DNA of 64,000 bases from CAYMGQ01 sp964390055 (GTDB taxonomy: Bacteria > Bacillota > Clostridia > Peptostreptococcales > Natronincolaceae), in assembly GCA_964390055.1 (NCBI GenBank), contig CAYMGQ010000010.1, positions 17,732-81,731 on the forward strand, written 5' to 3'. Below, piece by piece: positions 1-8,501 of this stretch. Each line of letters starts with the position of its first letter. Positions within the stretch are counted from its first letter, which is position 1. A program made the position numbers and the translations under genes. Below the pieces are notes generated by a model. That model had not been told where the DNA came from. It ran no database searches and worked only from the letters and a program-made list of their open reading frames with translations.

Positions 1-709
1 AGTCTATGCCAGTTAAAGTTTCAAGGGTTCTAATATTTCGACCCTCTCGTCCAATAATTCGCCCCTTCATCTCATCATTGGGCAATTGTACCACTGTAAC
101 AGTAGTTTCTGCTACATGGTCTGCTGCACATTTTTGAATGGCATAGGCAATAATTTCCTTAGCCTTTTTATCAGCATCATCCCTAGCCTTCATTTCAATA
201 TCCCTAATCATCATTGCAGCTTCATGTTTAATTTCTTTTTCAATATCACTTAGCAAGAGTTCTCGGGCTTGCTCAGAAGTAAGCCCTGATAATTCCTCAA
301 GTTTAAGAAGTTCTTTTTCATACAGTAATTGAATCTCTTGTTGCTGGTTTTCCAGCTCCCTTAATTTTCTATTTACTCTTTCATCTTTATGTTCTAATGT
401 GTCTGACTTTTTATCTAAAGTTTCTTCTTTTTGTATTAATCTTCTTTCAGTTCTTTGCAGTTCGTTGCGCCTTTCCCTACTTTCTCGTTCAAATTCATTA
501 CGTAGTCTGTGTACTTCCTCCTTAGCTTCTAACAAAATTTCCTTTTTTGATGTCTCAGCATTTTTCTCTGCATCCTCAATCATTCTTTTTGCTAGTTCTT
601 CAGCTGTACCTAACTTTCCCTCCGCAATATTTTTACGAATAAAATAGCCGATAAGGCATCCTATTATTGCAACAACTGAAATTATAGGTATAATTAAACT
701 AATTTTAAT
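1..709 (-). CDS. rny: Ribonuclease Y (N-terminal 236 codons; 3' end beyond window)
   Basis: RNase Y is the membrane-anchored endoribonuclease that starts mRNA decay in Firmicutes. The translation shows an N-terminal membrane segment (about residues 2-22, ending GCLIGYFIRK), a long charged coiled coil (about 25-190), and the start of the KH domain with GRIIGREGRNIRTLE near residue 220. The HD catalytic domain lies outside the window. No ATG, GTG or TTG is in frame near the 5' end. An AAAGGAGGTG ribosome binding site sits 7 nt before an ATT codon at 707-709, and an in-frame TAA lies just upstream of that site, so I infer an ATT start. The gene follows recA and has its own sigma-A promoter. Family identity is clear; the start codon is an inference. 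Confidence 0.95.
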   Translation of the reverse strand, partial: MKISLIIPIISVVAIIGCLIGYFIRKNIAEGKLGTAEELAKRMIEDAEKNAETSKKEILLEAKEEVHRLRNEFERESRERRNELQRTERRLIQKEETLDKKSDTLEHKDERVNRKLRELENQQQEIQLLYEKELLKLEELSGLTSEQARELLLSDIEKEIKHEAAMMIRDIEMKARDDADKKAKEIIAYAIQKCAADHVAETTVTVVQLPNDEMKGRIIGREGRNIRTLETLTGID

Positions 710-716
710 ATATGGA

Positions 717-726
717 CACCTCCTTT
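717..726 (-). promoter_or_regulatory. Strong ribosome binding site that decides the ATT start of rny
   Basis: On the minus strand this reads AAAGGAGGTG, a near-complete match to the anti-Shine-Dalgarno sequence. Seven bases separate it from ATT at 707-709. An in-frame TAA at the 5' edge of the site blocks any upstream start in the same frame. Confidence 0.75.
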
Positions 727-825
727 ATTAAGTTTTGCTTCATATTTCTTCTTAATTTCAATAATTTAAAAAACTTTTAATCATGAGAAATTTCTATTAT
801 TCTTTTAAGGCAATGATTTGATTTA

Positions 826-854
826 ATTGTATATCTTTTTTTATTAAGTGTCAA
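826..854 (-). promoter_or_regulatory. Sigma-A promoter of rny
   Basis: Read on the minus strand, the -35 element is TTGACA (849-854), the spacer is 17 bp and the -10 element is TACAAT (826-831). This is one mismatch from the housekeeping consensus. It gives a leader of about 110 nt before rny. The 301-bp gap 710-1010 holds only this promoter, the rny ribosome binding site and the recA terminator. Confidence 0.85.
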
Positions 855-952
855 GCTGTCTATATATGCCTATTTTCCAGCTAATAGTGGTAAAATAATT
901 TCACCTAGTATAAAAAAATATGTTGGAATTATTACTTGCACTCCTGTTTTTT

Positions 953-990
953 TAAAAAGAAAAAACAAAACTTTATTATTAAAAGTTTTG
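953..990 (-). terminator. Intrinsic terminator after recA
   Basis: The minus strand carries a perfect 9-bp stem, CAAAACTTT (982-990) pairing with AAAGTTTTG (966-974), with a 7-nt loop. It is followed by a T-rich run (TTTTTTCTTTTT) over about 954-965. The stem is AT-rich but the geometry is standard. It lies about 20 bp after the recA stop codon. Confidence 0.85.
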
Positions 991-1010
991 TTCCAAACAA
1001 TATTGTTGCT

Positions 1011-2042
1011 TTATTTTGTCTTAGCTTTTTCCTGCTTTTTTTCCTCTTTTTTATCCCTTAAGGGTAACTTGTAGTGTTTTCTAATTTTAGTCTCTATCTC
1101 CTCATAAATATCAGGATTTTCTTTGAAAAATTGTTTTGCATTTTCTCTTCCTTGTCCCAACCTATGGTCGCCATAGCTATACCAAGCCCCTGCTTTTTTT
1201 ACAATTTCTAAATCTGCAGCTACATCTAGGACATCACCAAATTTTGATATCCCTTCTCCATACATTAGGTCAAATTCAGCCTGTCTAAAGGGGGGAGCTA
1301 CTTTATTCTTGACAACTCTTACCCTTGTTCTATTCCCTAACATTTCATTGCCTTGCTTAATGACCTCTGCCCTTCTAACTTCTAGCCTAACAGTGGAATA
1401 AAATTTGAGTGCCCTCCCTCCAGGAGTTACTTCAGGATTCCCAAATATAACCCCTACCTTTTCTCTTAGCTGGTTGATAAAAATAGCTGTAGTATTGGAC
1501 TTATTTACTGCCCCAGCTAATTTTCTTAGGGCTTGGGACATAAGCCTAGCCTGTAAACCAACATGGGCATCCCCCATTTCCCCCTCAATCTCTGCCTTGG
1601 GTACTAGGGCAGCTACAGAGTCCACTACGACCACATCCACAGCACCACTTCTGACTAGGGCCTCAGCTATTTCCAATGCCTGTTCCCCAGTGTCAGGTTG
1701 AGAAACAATAAGGTTATCTGTATCCACACCTAATCTTTTTGCATAAGATGGATCTAGAGCATGTTCGGCGTCGATAAAAGCAGCTATTCCATCATCTCTT
1801 TGTGCTTCTGCCACAATATGTAATGCAACTGTTGTTTTGCCAGAAGATTCTGGTCCATAAACCTCCACAATCCTTCCCCTAGGAACACCGCCTACTCCTA
1901 AAGCTATATCCAAATCTATTGAACCGGTAGAAATACATTCAATGTTCATTTTTGCCTCTTCGCCAAGAGTCATAATTGAACCCTTTCCAAATTGTTTTTC
2001 TATTTGATTTATTGCCATCTCCAAAGCCTTCTTTTTTTCCAT
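1011..2042 (-). CDS. recA: Recombinase RecA
   Basis: RecA is the ATP-dependent strand-exchange protein of homologous recombination and the co-protease that triggers LexA self-cleavage. The protein has a Walker A motif GPESSGKT at residues 63-70, the MAW motif near EVTPGGRALKFY, and a lysine-rich acidic tail. The ATG at 2040-2042 gives 343 aa beginning MEKKKALEMAI, which fits the family. An in-frame GTG at 2069 would add nine residues and has AAGG 8 nt upstream, so that start remains possible. The gene is monocistronic, with its own promoter, a LexA box and a terminator. Identity is certain; the start is the only open point. Confidence 0.98.
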   Translation of the reverse strand: MEKKKALEMAINQIEKQFGKGSIMTLGEEAKMNIECISTGSIDLDIALGVGGVPRGRIVEVYGPESSGKTTVALHIVAEAQRDDGIAAFIDAEHALDPSYAKRLGVDTDNLIVSQPDTGEQALEIAEALVRSGAVDVVVVDSVAALVPKAEIEGEMGDAHVGLQARLMSQALRKLAGAVNKSNTTAIFINQLREKVGVIFGNPEVTPGGRALKFYSTVRLEVRRAEVIKQGNEMLGNRTRVRVVKNKVAPPFRQAEFDLMYGEGISKFGDVLDVAADLEIVKKAGAWYSYGDHRLGQGRENAKQFFKENPDIYEEIETKIRKHYKLPLRDKKEEKKQEKAKTK

Positions 2043-2088
2043 GGTTATCCAGGCCTTACCCTGGCCCACCTACCTTTCCTTCGATTTC

Positions 2089-2100
2089 GAACAAATGTTC
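2089..2100 (-). promoter_or_regulatory. LexA (SOS) box in the recA promoter region
   Basis: The dyad GAAC-N4-GTTC is perfect here (GAACATTTGTTC on the minus strand) and matches the Gram-positive LexA box. It lies 7 bp downstream of the recA -10 element, over the expected transcription start, where LexA would block initiation. I see no second copy in the window. Confidence 0.9.
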
Positions 2101-2107
2101 TGTGTTA

Positions 2108-2136
2108 ATTATAACCCAAATTTATTTAACCGTCAA
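2108..2136 (-). promoter_or_regulatory. Sigma-A promoter of recA
   Basis: On the minus strand: TTGACG (2131-2136), a 17-bp spacer, then TATAAT (2108-2113). It begins just after the pgsA stop codon and is followed at once by the LexA box, so recA is transcribed separately from pgsA and is SOS-controlled. Confidence 0.9.
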
Positions 2137-2142
2137 ATCAAT

Positions 2143-2679
2143 TTACTGTTTTAGAACTTCTTTATTAATTCTTATATAATCAACACCAGATATAAGGGTG
2201 AAAATTACGGCTACCCATATCATAATAGTATCAAAGGGAAAATTAATATATCTAAAAGGAAAGTTATCTATTAGAATAACTATAATTGCTATTATCTGTG
2301 TAATAGTTTTGGCTTTCCCCCACCAGCTAGCTGCAATTACCACTCCCTCTGCTGCTGCCACCGCCCTCAGTATACTTATAGTAAACTCTCTGGCAATAAT
2401 TATAACCACAACCAAAGCTGACAATTTCCCCATCTGCACCAGAGAGATTAATGCAGCCGAGACCAATAGCTTATCGGCCAAAGGATCCATAAATTTACCC
2501 AATGTGGTAATTTGATTTCTTTTTCTGGCCACATATCCATCCAAGGCATCAGTTAAGGCTGCTATTATAAATATTATTGCTGCTATTTGTGCCCCATATG
2601 GAATCTTGTTTAAAAGAAAAATCATAAATACCGGTATAAGAAATATTCTTAGTATAGTTAATTTATTTGCCAGATTCAT
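2143..2679 (-). CDS. pgsA: CDP-diacylglycerol--glycerol-3-phosphate 3-phosphatidyltransferase
   Basis: PgsA makes phosphatidylglycerophosphate from CDP-diacylglycerol and glycerol-3-phosphate, the committed step to phosphatidylglycerol, in the inner membrane. The 178-aa product has the full CDP-alcohol phosphotransferase signature: D47-G48, A51-R52, G61, D65 and D69 (in DGYVARKRNQ...GKFMDPLAD). Four to five hydrophobic segments surround it. The start ATG overlaps the end of rimO by 17 nt and is served by GGGAGAAGG, so translation is probably coupled. The pgsA-recA order is conserved in Firmicutes. cdsA, which makes the CDP-diacylglycerol substrate, is also in this window at 27119-27904. Confidence 0.95.
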   Translation of the reverse strand: MNLANKLTILRIFLIPVFMIFLLNKIPYGAQIAAIIFIIAALTDALDGYVARKRNQITTLGKFMDPLADKLLVSAALISLVQMGKLSALVVVIIIAREFTISILRAVAAAEGVVIAASWWGKAKTITQIIAIIVILIDNFPFRYINFPFDTIMIWVAVIFTLISGVDYIRINKEVLKQ

Positions 2680-4003
2680 TTTCCTTCTCCCCTATCAAAT
2701 CATACTCTAATGCATCCTTTATTTTTACAGTAACAAACTCACCAATACGTAGAGGCGTCTTTGATCTTATATATACTAGCCCATCAATCTCCGGACTATC
2801 ACCGCTAGTCCTACCTATATATTCACCACATTCTGTTAGCCTTTCCTCTACCATGACTTTTAAGTTTTTGCCAATTTTCTGCCTGTTTTTAACCAAAGAT
2901 ATATGTTTTTGCGTCTCCATTAGCAGCTTTTGTCTTAGAATCTTTATTTGTTCCCCTATTTGATCTGGCATTTTAGCTGCTGGAGTATTTTCTTCCTGGG
3001 AGTAAGTAAATACTCCTAATTTATCGAATTGCACATCCTGCACAAATTTTTTCAATTCCAGAAAATTTTCCTCTGTTTCACCAGGGAAACCTACTATCAA
3101 GGTAGTTCTTATCACAATATCTGGTATCCTATTTCGTAGTTTTTTTATTAAGTTATATAATTTATCTTTATTAGTTCGCCTATTCATTCTTTTTAGGATT
3201 ATATCACTACAATGCTGGATTGGCATATCTATATATTTACATACTTTATCCAATCTATTAATAGCCTCTATTAGATCATCGGTAATAGCCTCCGGGTAAC
3301 AATATAATAATCTTATCCATCGTATTCCATCAATCTTATTTAATTGGTCAAGTAAATCAGCCAACATATATTTACCATAAATATCAATCCCATATCTGGT
3401 GGTATCTTGGGCGATTAGGATAATTTCCTTTGTTCCACTTCCTGCTAGGATCTTAGCCTCCTCAACAATTTTTTCCATCCTTCTACTTCTATATCTGCCT
3501 CTTAATTTAGGTATTATACAGTAGGTGCATAGGTTGCTACAACCATCGGAAATTTTAATATAGTTAGTGTGCGAATTTTCCTTATAAAATCTTGGCAAAT
3601 CCTCATCATAATTTTTATTTATATTACCTGTCCTTATAATTTTTTTCCCTGTCATAGACTTATTAATTATATCTATTATTTCGTGGTAGTTACCAGTTCC
3701 CACCATCGCATCTATCTCTGGTATTTCAATTGCCAATTCCTTTTCATACCTCTCCGCCAGGCATCCAGTAACTATTAATAATCTTAATTTATCTTTTTTT
3801 AACTCTGCCATTTCCAATATAATATCTATAGATTCCTGTTTTGCAGATTCTATAAAACCACATGTATTAATGATAATCACATCAGCATCAAGTCTATCAG
3901 AGACTAATATATAACCATCATTATTTAGTAAGCCTAACATAATTTCAGCATCAATTTGGTTCTTAGAACAACCAAGAGATTCCATATAAATATATAAACT
4001 CAT
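2663..4003 (-). CDS. rimO: Ribosomal protein S12 methylthiotransferase RimO
   Basis: RimO is a radical-SAM enzyme that methylthiolates an aspartate of ribosomal protein S12, using two 4Fe-4S clusters. From the ATG at 4003 (446 aa), the N-terminal MTTase domain has cysteines C12, C48 and C81. The radical-SAM motif CSNLCTYC supplies C155, C159 and C162. The C-terminal TRAM domain has the RimO-type GDSPEIDGLVYI stretch, which separates it from MiaB. In-frame TTG and ATG codons upstream (4030, 4024) have no ribosome binding site; a weak GTGGGG lies 9 nt before 4003. It sits between spoIIIE and pgsA. Confidence 0.93.
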   Translation of the reverse strand: MSLYIYMESLGCSKNQIDAEIMLGLLNNDGYILVSDRLDADVIIINTCGFIESAKQESIDIILEMAELKKDKLRLLIVTGCLAERYEKELAIEIPEIDAMVGTGNYHEIIDIINKSMTGKKIIRTGNINKNYDEDLPRFYKENSHTNYIKISDGCSNLCTYCIIPKLRGRYRSRRMEKIVEEAKILAGSGTKEIILIAQDTTRYGIDIYGKYMLADLLDQLNKIDGIRWIRLLYCYPEAITDDLIEAINRLDKVCKYIDMPIQHCSDIILKRMNRRTNKDKLYNLIKKLRNRIPDIVIRTTLIVGFPGETEENFLELKKFVQDVQFDKLGVFTYSQEENTPAAKMPDQIGEQIKILRQKLLMETQKHISLVKNRQKIGKNLKVMVEERLTECGEYIGRTSGDSPEIDGLVYIRSKTPLRIGEFVTVKIKDALEYDLIGEKENESGK

Positions 4004-4111
4004 AGTTTTAGTCCCCACTTTCATTGGCAAAACGATTTGCTAATTTGTAATTGTCTTATTAATATTATCATAATTAGTTGTGAAATGGTAACTTTAGGCC
4101 GGTAGGGCTCT

Positions 4112-6373
4112 CTAGTTAGAACCCTCCTGCAATACCTCCTCCTTATCAACTAGGACTTGCCTGGGTTTACTGCCCTCATAAGGCCCCACTATTCCCCTTT
4201 CCTCCATTTCATCTATCAGTCTTGCAGCCCTATTATAGCCTATCCGCAATCGCCTTTGTAGCATTGATATTGAGGCTTGCTGGTCTTCCACAACAATTTT
4301 TAAGGCATCCTCAAAATATTCATCCTCTGGTGCAGTTTCAGAGGCTATTGTATTGCTATTAATCTTATCTACAACACCCTCTTCATAATTTGAAACATCA
4401 ACCTGCTCTTTAATAAAATTCACGACTTTTTTAATCTCCCCCTCCGAAACAAAGGCGCCCTGTAATCTTTGGGGTTTATTAGCACCCATAGGATAGAATA
4501 ACATATCCCCTTTACCTAATAATTTTTCGGCTCCTCCCATATCCAGTATAGTTCTTGAGTCAGTCTGTGAGGCAACAGAAAATGCAATCCTTGAAGGAAT
4601 ATTTGCCTTGATAACACCAGTTATAACATCTACAGAAGGCCTTTGGGTAGCAATTATCAAATGAATACCCGCTGCCCTAGCCATTTGGGCCAATCTACAT
4701 ATAGAGTCCTCCACCTCGTTTGGGGCAACTAGCATTAAGTCAGCAAGTTCATCTATTACTATTATCAAATAGGGTATTCTCCTATCAACAAATTTTTTAT
4801 TATAACTGTCTATATCCCTTACACCAGTTTCGCCAAAGATTTTATAACGTTTATTCATCTCCTGTATTGCCCAGTTTAATGCACTGGTTGCTTGTTTGGC
4901 ATCGGTAATTACCGGCACAAGTAAATGAGGAATCCCATTATAATTATTTAACTCAACAACCTTGGGATCTATCAAAATTAATCTTACATATTCCGGTCTC
5001 AATTTATATAATAGTCCTATTATTAGCGAGTTAATACAAACACTTTTACCTGAACCTGTTGCTCCAGCTATCAGTAGATGTGGCATTCTGGTAATATCAG
5101 CAATAACAGGGTTACCACTAATGTCCTTGCCCAAGGTAAAGGGTATGCTATATGTAGACTTTCTATATTGTTCACTATCTATAATTTCCTTTAAGCTTAC
5201 TAATGAGATATCATCATTTGGGATTTCCACACCAATAGCTGCCTTTCCTGGTATTGGGGCCTCAATTCTTATAGCTGGTGCAGCCAAATTTAAGGCAATA
5301 TCATCGCTCAAGTTCACAATTTTACTAACCTTTACACCAGCCTGGGGCTGCAATTCATATCTAGTAATTGTAGGTCCCCTACTTACTTGTAAGACTTTTG
5401 CATTGACACCAAAATTTTTTAGGGTTTTTTCTAAAATTTTTGCCTTAGATAATATTTTCTTTTTATCCTCTTTATTAGGCAAATAGTCTATTTGATTTAG
5501 CAAATCAATATCGGGAAAATCATACTCTACCTGATTTGTGCTTTGATAATTGTCCATTCCTGCAATTAAGGGTTGACTAGTATTCACTTCTACCTCAGAG
5601 TCATGTCCATTAGTTTTATCCATCTTGTAATCAGAGGATGTATAATCCAAAACTTTAATTTTTTCACCAACTATATCCTCTTTTGTTTCCAATTCCTTCT
5701 TATGTAAATTTTCTTGAACATCGTTTTTACCTATACTCTTTTTTTTCCCCTGTTTTAATCCTATTGGCACTCGTAATAAGTTTCTTTTGATAAAACTAAC
5801 AAAGTTCCCCATACCTGCCTTTATACAACTAGCAAATTTAAGTAAGGAAATCTCCGTGTAAATCATCAATGATATTAGGAATGATGTGATTACAATTATA
5901 TAGCTACCTGCTTGTCCAAATAATTTAATTAAAAAATAAGTCAAATAACCACCCACTAGGCCAACGCCCCCATTATTGCTAGCTTGGGAAAACAAGGATT
6001 TTGCTGATAGTTTGGCATCCGGTATGGTTACTTCTTGTATAAAAACTTCATTTAACAATGATCGTATTAACAAAATACATGTAAAAGCAAAAAAGAAAAA
6101 TAATAATCCCTCAGGTTTCTTCCAAAAAGGCTTATCTATAAAAATTAATATTCCGCATAATACCATAATATAAGGTAATATTAGGGCATTGTCAGCGAAA
6201 AGGCCCATTAACAAAGTTTTTAAGCCATCTCCTACCCTACCTGCCCCATTGGTTTGTAATGCCGTCAATACTATAAGACCTAATGAAATAGTGAAAATCC
6301 CATATATTTCATTATTAAGACCCCTAAGAAAACTCCGGGAATCTCGCCTGCTTTTTTTCCCCCTTTTTTTCAA
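4112..6373 (-). CDS. spoIIIE: DNA translocase FtsK/SpoIIIE
   Basis: This is a hexameric dsDNA pump that moves chromosomal DNA through a closing division or sporulation septum. The 753-aa product has a short basic N terminus, four or so membrane segments within about residues 25-180, a charged linker, and the motor domain with Walker A GATGSGKS (near residue 435) and Walker B LIIVIDELADLML. The C-terminal gamma winged helix (LQRRLRIGYNRAARLIDEMEE) reads DNA polarity. The TTG at 6373 has GAGGTG six bases upstream; the GTG at 6382 overlaps that site. A possible extended -10 promoter lies upstream. The neighbouring tepA, ymxH and ylxY suggest the sporulation homologue, but a purely vegetative FtsK cannot be excluded. 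Confidence 0.93.
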   Translation of the reverse strand: MKKRGKKSRRDSRSFLRGLNNEIYGIFTISLGLIVLTALQTNGAGRVGDGLKTLLMGLFADNALILPYIMVLCGILIFIDKPFWKKPEGLLFFFFAFTCILLIRSLLNEVFIQEVTIPDAKLSAKSLFSQASNNGGVGLVGGYLTYFLIKLFGQAGSYIIVITSFLISLMIYTEISLLKFASCIKAGMGNFVSFIKRNLLRVPIGLKQGKKKSIGKNDVQENLHKKELETKEDIVGEKIKVLDYTSSDYKMDKTNGHDSEVEVNTSQPLIAGMDNYQSTNQVEYDFPDIDLLNQIDYLPNKEDKKKILSKAKILEKTLKNFGVNAKVLQVSRGPTITRYELQPQAGVKVSKIVNLSDDIALNLAAPAIRIEAPIPGKAAIGVEIPNDDISLVSLKEIIDSEQYRKSTYSIPFTLGKDISGNPVIADITRMPHLLIAGATGSGKSVCINSLIIGLLYKLRPEYVRLILIDPKVVELNNYNGIPHLLVPVITDAKQATSALNWAIQEMNKRYKIFGETGVRDIDSYNKKFVDRRIPYLIIVIDELADLMLVAPNEVEDSICRLAQMARAAGIHLIIATQRPSVDVITGVIKANIPSRIAFSVASQTDSRTILDMGGAEKLLGKGDMLFYPMGANKPQRLQGAFVSEGEIKKVVNFIKEQVDVSNYEEGVVDKINSNTIASETAPEDEYFEDALKIVVEDQQASISMLQRRLRIGYNRAARLIDEMEERGIVGPYEGSKPRQVLVDKEEVLQEGSN

Positions 6374-6413
6374 ACCTCTCACCTCTTTGATATATTACAT
6401 GCCTCCTAAGATA

Positions 6414-6422
6414 ATTATATCA
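6414..6422 (-). promoter_or_regulatory. Candidate extended -10 promoter before spoIIIE
   Basis: The minus strand reads TGATATAAT, a TGn extension with a perfect TATAAT (6414-6419), inside a very AT-rich 126-bp gap. No good -35 hexamer is visible 17 bp upstream. A second TATAAT with a poor -35 (TTTATT) lies further upstream in the same gap. Confidence 0.45.
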
Positions 6423-6499
6423 TATTCATATAAATTAAATATAAATTATAGCTAAGATTAATATTACAATAAAATATAGATTTTCACAAACTGGCAAAG

Positions 6500-7228
6500 T
6501 TATTTTTCCTTTGCAATAGAAATAAGTTCATATAGTTTGTCCATGGCCTTATTTAATCCCCCAACCTCATCTATTAAGCCATGCTTCACCGCTTCCTCAC
6601 CTATCAAAATACTCCCTACATCATTAGCCAATTCATCTGTTGAATTCATTAGATCGAATATTTGATCCCTAGATGTTCCCGATGTCCTTACAATAAAATC
6701 AATTATTCTGTCCTGCATTTTAGAAAAATACTTGAAAGTTTGTGGTACTCCAATAACTAGGCCGGTCATTCTAATAGGATGTATGGTCATTGTAGCCGTT
6801 GGTGCAATAAAAGAGTAGTCACCCGAAGTTGCTAAGGGTACCCCTATGCTATGGCTACCCCCCAGTACTAAGGTAACCTTTGGTTTAGATAGGCTGTTGA
6901 TTAACTCTGATATTGCTAATCCAGCTTCAACATCTCCCCCTACTGTATTGAGTATAACTAGCATTCCCTCAACTTTTTCACTTTGTTCTACTGCCACCAA
7001 TTGTGGAATAATATGTTCATACTTTGTTGCCTTATTTTGAGGTGGGGCCACCGAATGACCTTCTATATGCCCTATTATTGTTATAGTATGAATTTTACTA
7101 TCAGCCTTAGGAAGGTTGGGTGTACCTAAGTTATATATATTCATCTTCTGAGCATTTTGGGTATTTTTTTCCTCATTTGATTTTTCCTTGCTATCCTGCT
7201 TTCCATGAAATTGATTTTTATAATTCAT
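6500..7228 (-). CDS. tepA: ClpP-family serine protease TepA (translocation-enhancing protein)
   Basis: TepA/YmfB proteins are ClpP-fold serine proteases found next to spoIIIE in Firmicutes; in B. subtilis TepA is linked to presecretory protein handling and to degradation of spore proteins. The 242-aa product has a polar N terminus of about 45 residues and then a ClpP-like core. Ser127 in GGSHSIG is the probable nucleophile and His150 in TMTIHPI the probable base. The oxyanion-type NTVGGDVEAG stretch lies at about 94-103. A GAGGTG site precedes the ATG. It is not the housekeeping ClpP, which has a different nucleophile context and length. The exact substrate is unknown. Confidence 0.88.
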   Translation of the reverse strand: MNYKNQFHGKQDSKEKSNEEKNTQNAQKMNIYNLGTPNLPKADSKIHTITIIGHIEGHSVAPPQNKATKYEHIIPQLVAVEQSEKVEGMLVILNTVGGDVEAGLAISELINSLSKPKVTLVLGGSHSIGVPLATSGDYSFIAPTATMTIHPIRMTGLVIGVPQTFKYFSKMQDRIIDFIVRTSGTSRDQIFDLMNSTDELANDVGSILIGEEAVKHGLIDEVGGLNKAMDKLYELISIAKEK

Positions 7229-7331
7229 ATTTCACCTCTGCCTTATTTTATTCTTATATTATCTCTATTATCTTTACCCTTTAAGGGTCAACTATTCTGA
7301 TTTAATATGATTTTTACACAGACGAATTATA

Positions 7332-7595
7332 CTACAATGTATGTTTTTTTATTCCACTATCTTTTAATTCAATTATAATAATATCATTTCCTATTTTTTT
7401 AATAGCCTTCCATGGTATCTCAAGGAAAGATGTATTTGAAAGTAAGCGAAACAACCCTTTGTCGTAGGGTATTAATAAGGCTATAATTTTTCCTGTCTCC
7501 TCATTTATTAATAAATCTGTATCAGATACTACACCCAACCTACTTCCATCCCATAAATTTACTATTTCTTTTCCACCTAATGAACTAAATTTCAT
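7332..7595 (-). CDS. ymxH: YlmC/YmxH family PRC-barrel protein
   Basis: This 87-aa single-domain protein matches the YlmC/YmxH sporulation-associated family, with a PRC-barrel-like pattern: SSLGGKEIVNLWDGSRLG, then a beta-rich core ending in KIGNDIIIIEL. Members are small and soluble and their molecular role is not established. It has a clear GAGGTG ribosome binding site 6 nt before the ATG. In B. subtilis ymxH lies just downstream of ylxY-mlpA, which matches the position here; mlpA (a zinc protease gene) is absent. Confidence 0.8.
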   Translation of the reverse strand: MKFSSLGGKEIVNLWDGSRLGVVSDTDLLINEETGKIIALLIPYDKGLFRLLSNTSFLEIPWKAIKKIGNDIIIIELKDSGIKKHTL

Positions 7596-7772
7596 CTAAT
7601 TCACCTCACAATAGTTTTGAATTTACCTATAATAGAATATATTGCATAAAGTAGGGCTATATTCTTATAAGCATATATCAAATATGATAAGGTAGTATAT
7701 GATAGGTATGGTAGCAGTGTTTATTTATAATCTTTGATAACTATTGTACATACCATTCTTTATCCTAATTTG

Positions 7773-8501
7773 TTAATCAAATATTAGATCTCCCACACCA
7801 CCTACATTAATACCCATGTCATTAAGTTCCTGTATCAATTCTGCTAGTGCATGTATGGTTTCGGGCATCGGATGCATTAATACAATTTCACCCCTATGGT
7901 TTGCTTTTTCCAAAACTCTTTTTTTAATAAGATCACTGGTACTACCCTGCCTCCAATCAATAGTGTCAATGCTCCAAAGTATAGTTTTGTAACCCAACTT
8001 GTGAGCTGCCTCTAAGGTATGTTCATTAAAAGAACCAGAGGGTGGGGCAAATAATGTAGGCTCTATGCCTGTATATTTCATTATTTCTAACTCGGCCTCT
8101 TGTATCTGTTTCTTATTTTCAGCAAAGGATAAGCTACTATAGTCCAGATGCTGATATCCATGACTTCCAATTTCATGGCCTTCATTCACAATTAGTTTAA
8201 AAATTTCAGGAAAGTTTTTAACCCACCTTCCAGTGACAAAGAAGGTTATCTTTACATCCTTTTCTCTTAAAATTCTCAACATATCTTCTATGACTTCATT
8301 TCCCCAATCCACATTACATGTAAAGGCAATAAATTCACATTCTGAACTCCCTTGCCTAATTGGTTTAATCTGACCACTATAGCTTGCTACCTCCTCCAAA
8401 CTTTTCCTGTTAAAGGCTGAAAATAAACCAATGGCAATTGTTAGTATTATAAAAAAGATTAGAATTCTTTTTACATTTCTTTTATTAATAATTATTAACA
8501 T
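7773..8501 (-). CDS. ylxY: YlxY/PdaB-type polysaccharide deacetylase-like protein
   Basis: This is a NodB-fold protein of the sporulation YlxY/PdaB group. An N-terminal hydrophobic stretch (about residues 13-30) is a signal anchor, so the domain should be extracytoplasmic. NodB motif 1 is replaced by NVDWG (N63, D65). Motif 2 is SHGYQH with H114 and H118. Motif 3 reads APPSG in place of RPPxG. A late histidine lies in IVLMHP. The metal triad D65/H114/H118 is therefore present, but the usual first aspartate and the arginine are changed, so deacetylase activity is uncertain. It sits downstream of pnp as in B. subtilis, after the pnp terminator, so it needs its own promoter. None is obvious. Confidence 0.82.
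   Translation of the reverse strand: MLIIINKRNVKRILIFFIILTIAIGLFSAFNRKSLEEVASYSGQIKPIRQGSSECEFIAFTCNVDWGNEVIEDMLRILREKDVKITFFVTGRWVKNFPEIFKLIVNEGHEIGSHGYQHLDYSSLSFAENKKQIQEAELEIMKYTGIEPTLFAPPSGSFNEHTLEAAHKLGYKTILWSIDTIDWRQGSTSDLIKKRVLEKANHRGEIVLMHPMPETIHALAELIQELNDMGINVGGVGDLIFD

Noticed and set aside
399..647. Plus-strand open frames opposite rny, and similar ones across the window
   Set aside because: They are antisense shadows of well-supported minus-strand genes, lack family motifs, and often lack ribosome binding sites.
2042..2069. GTG start for recA nine codons upstream
   Set aside because: Not excluded, but the family starts near MEKKKALEMAI, so I used the ATG; the GTG has a usable AAGG site and is noted in the entry.
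7596..7772. CATATACT in the ymxH upstream gap as a sigma-E -10 element
   Set aside because: No acceptable -35 match lies 13-15 bp upstream, and the region is so AT-rich that chance matches are expected.
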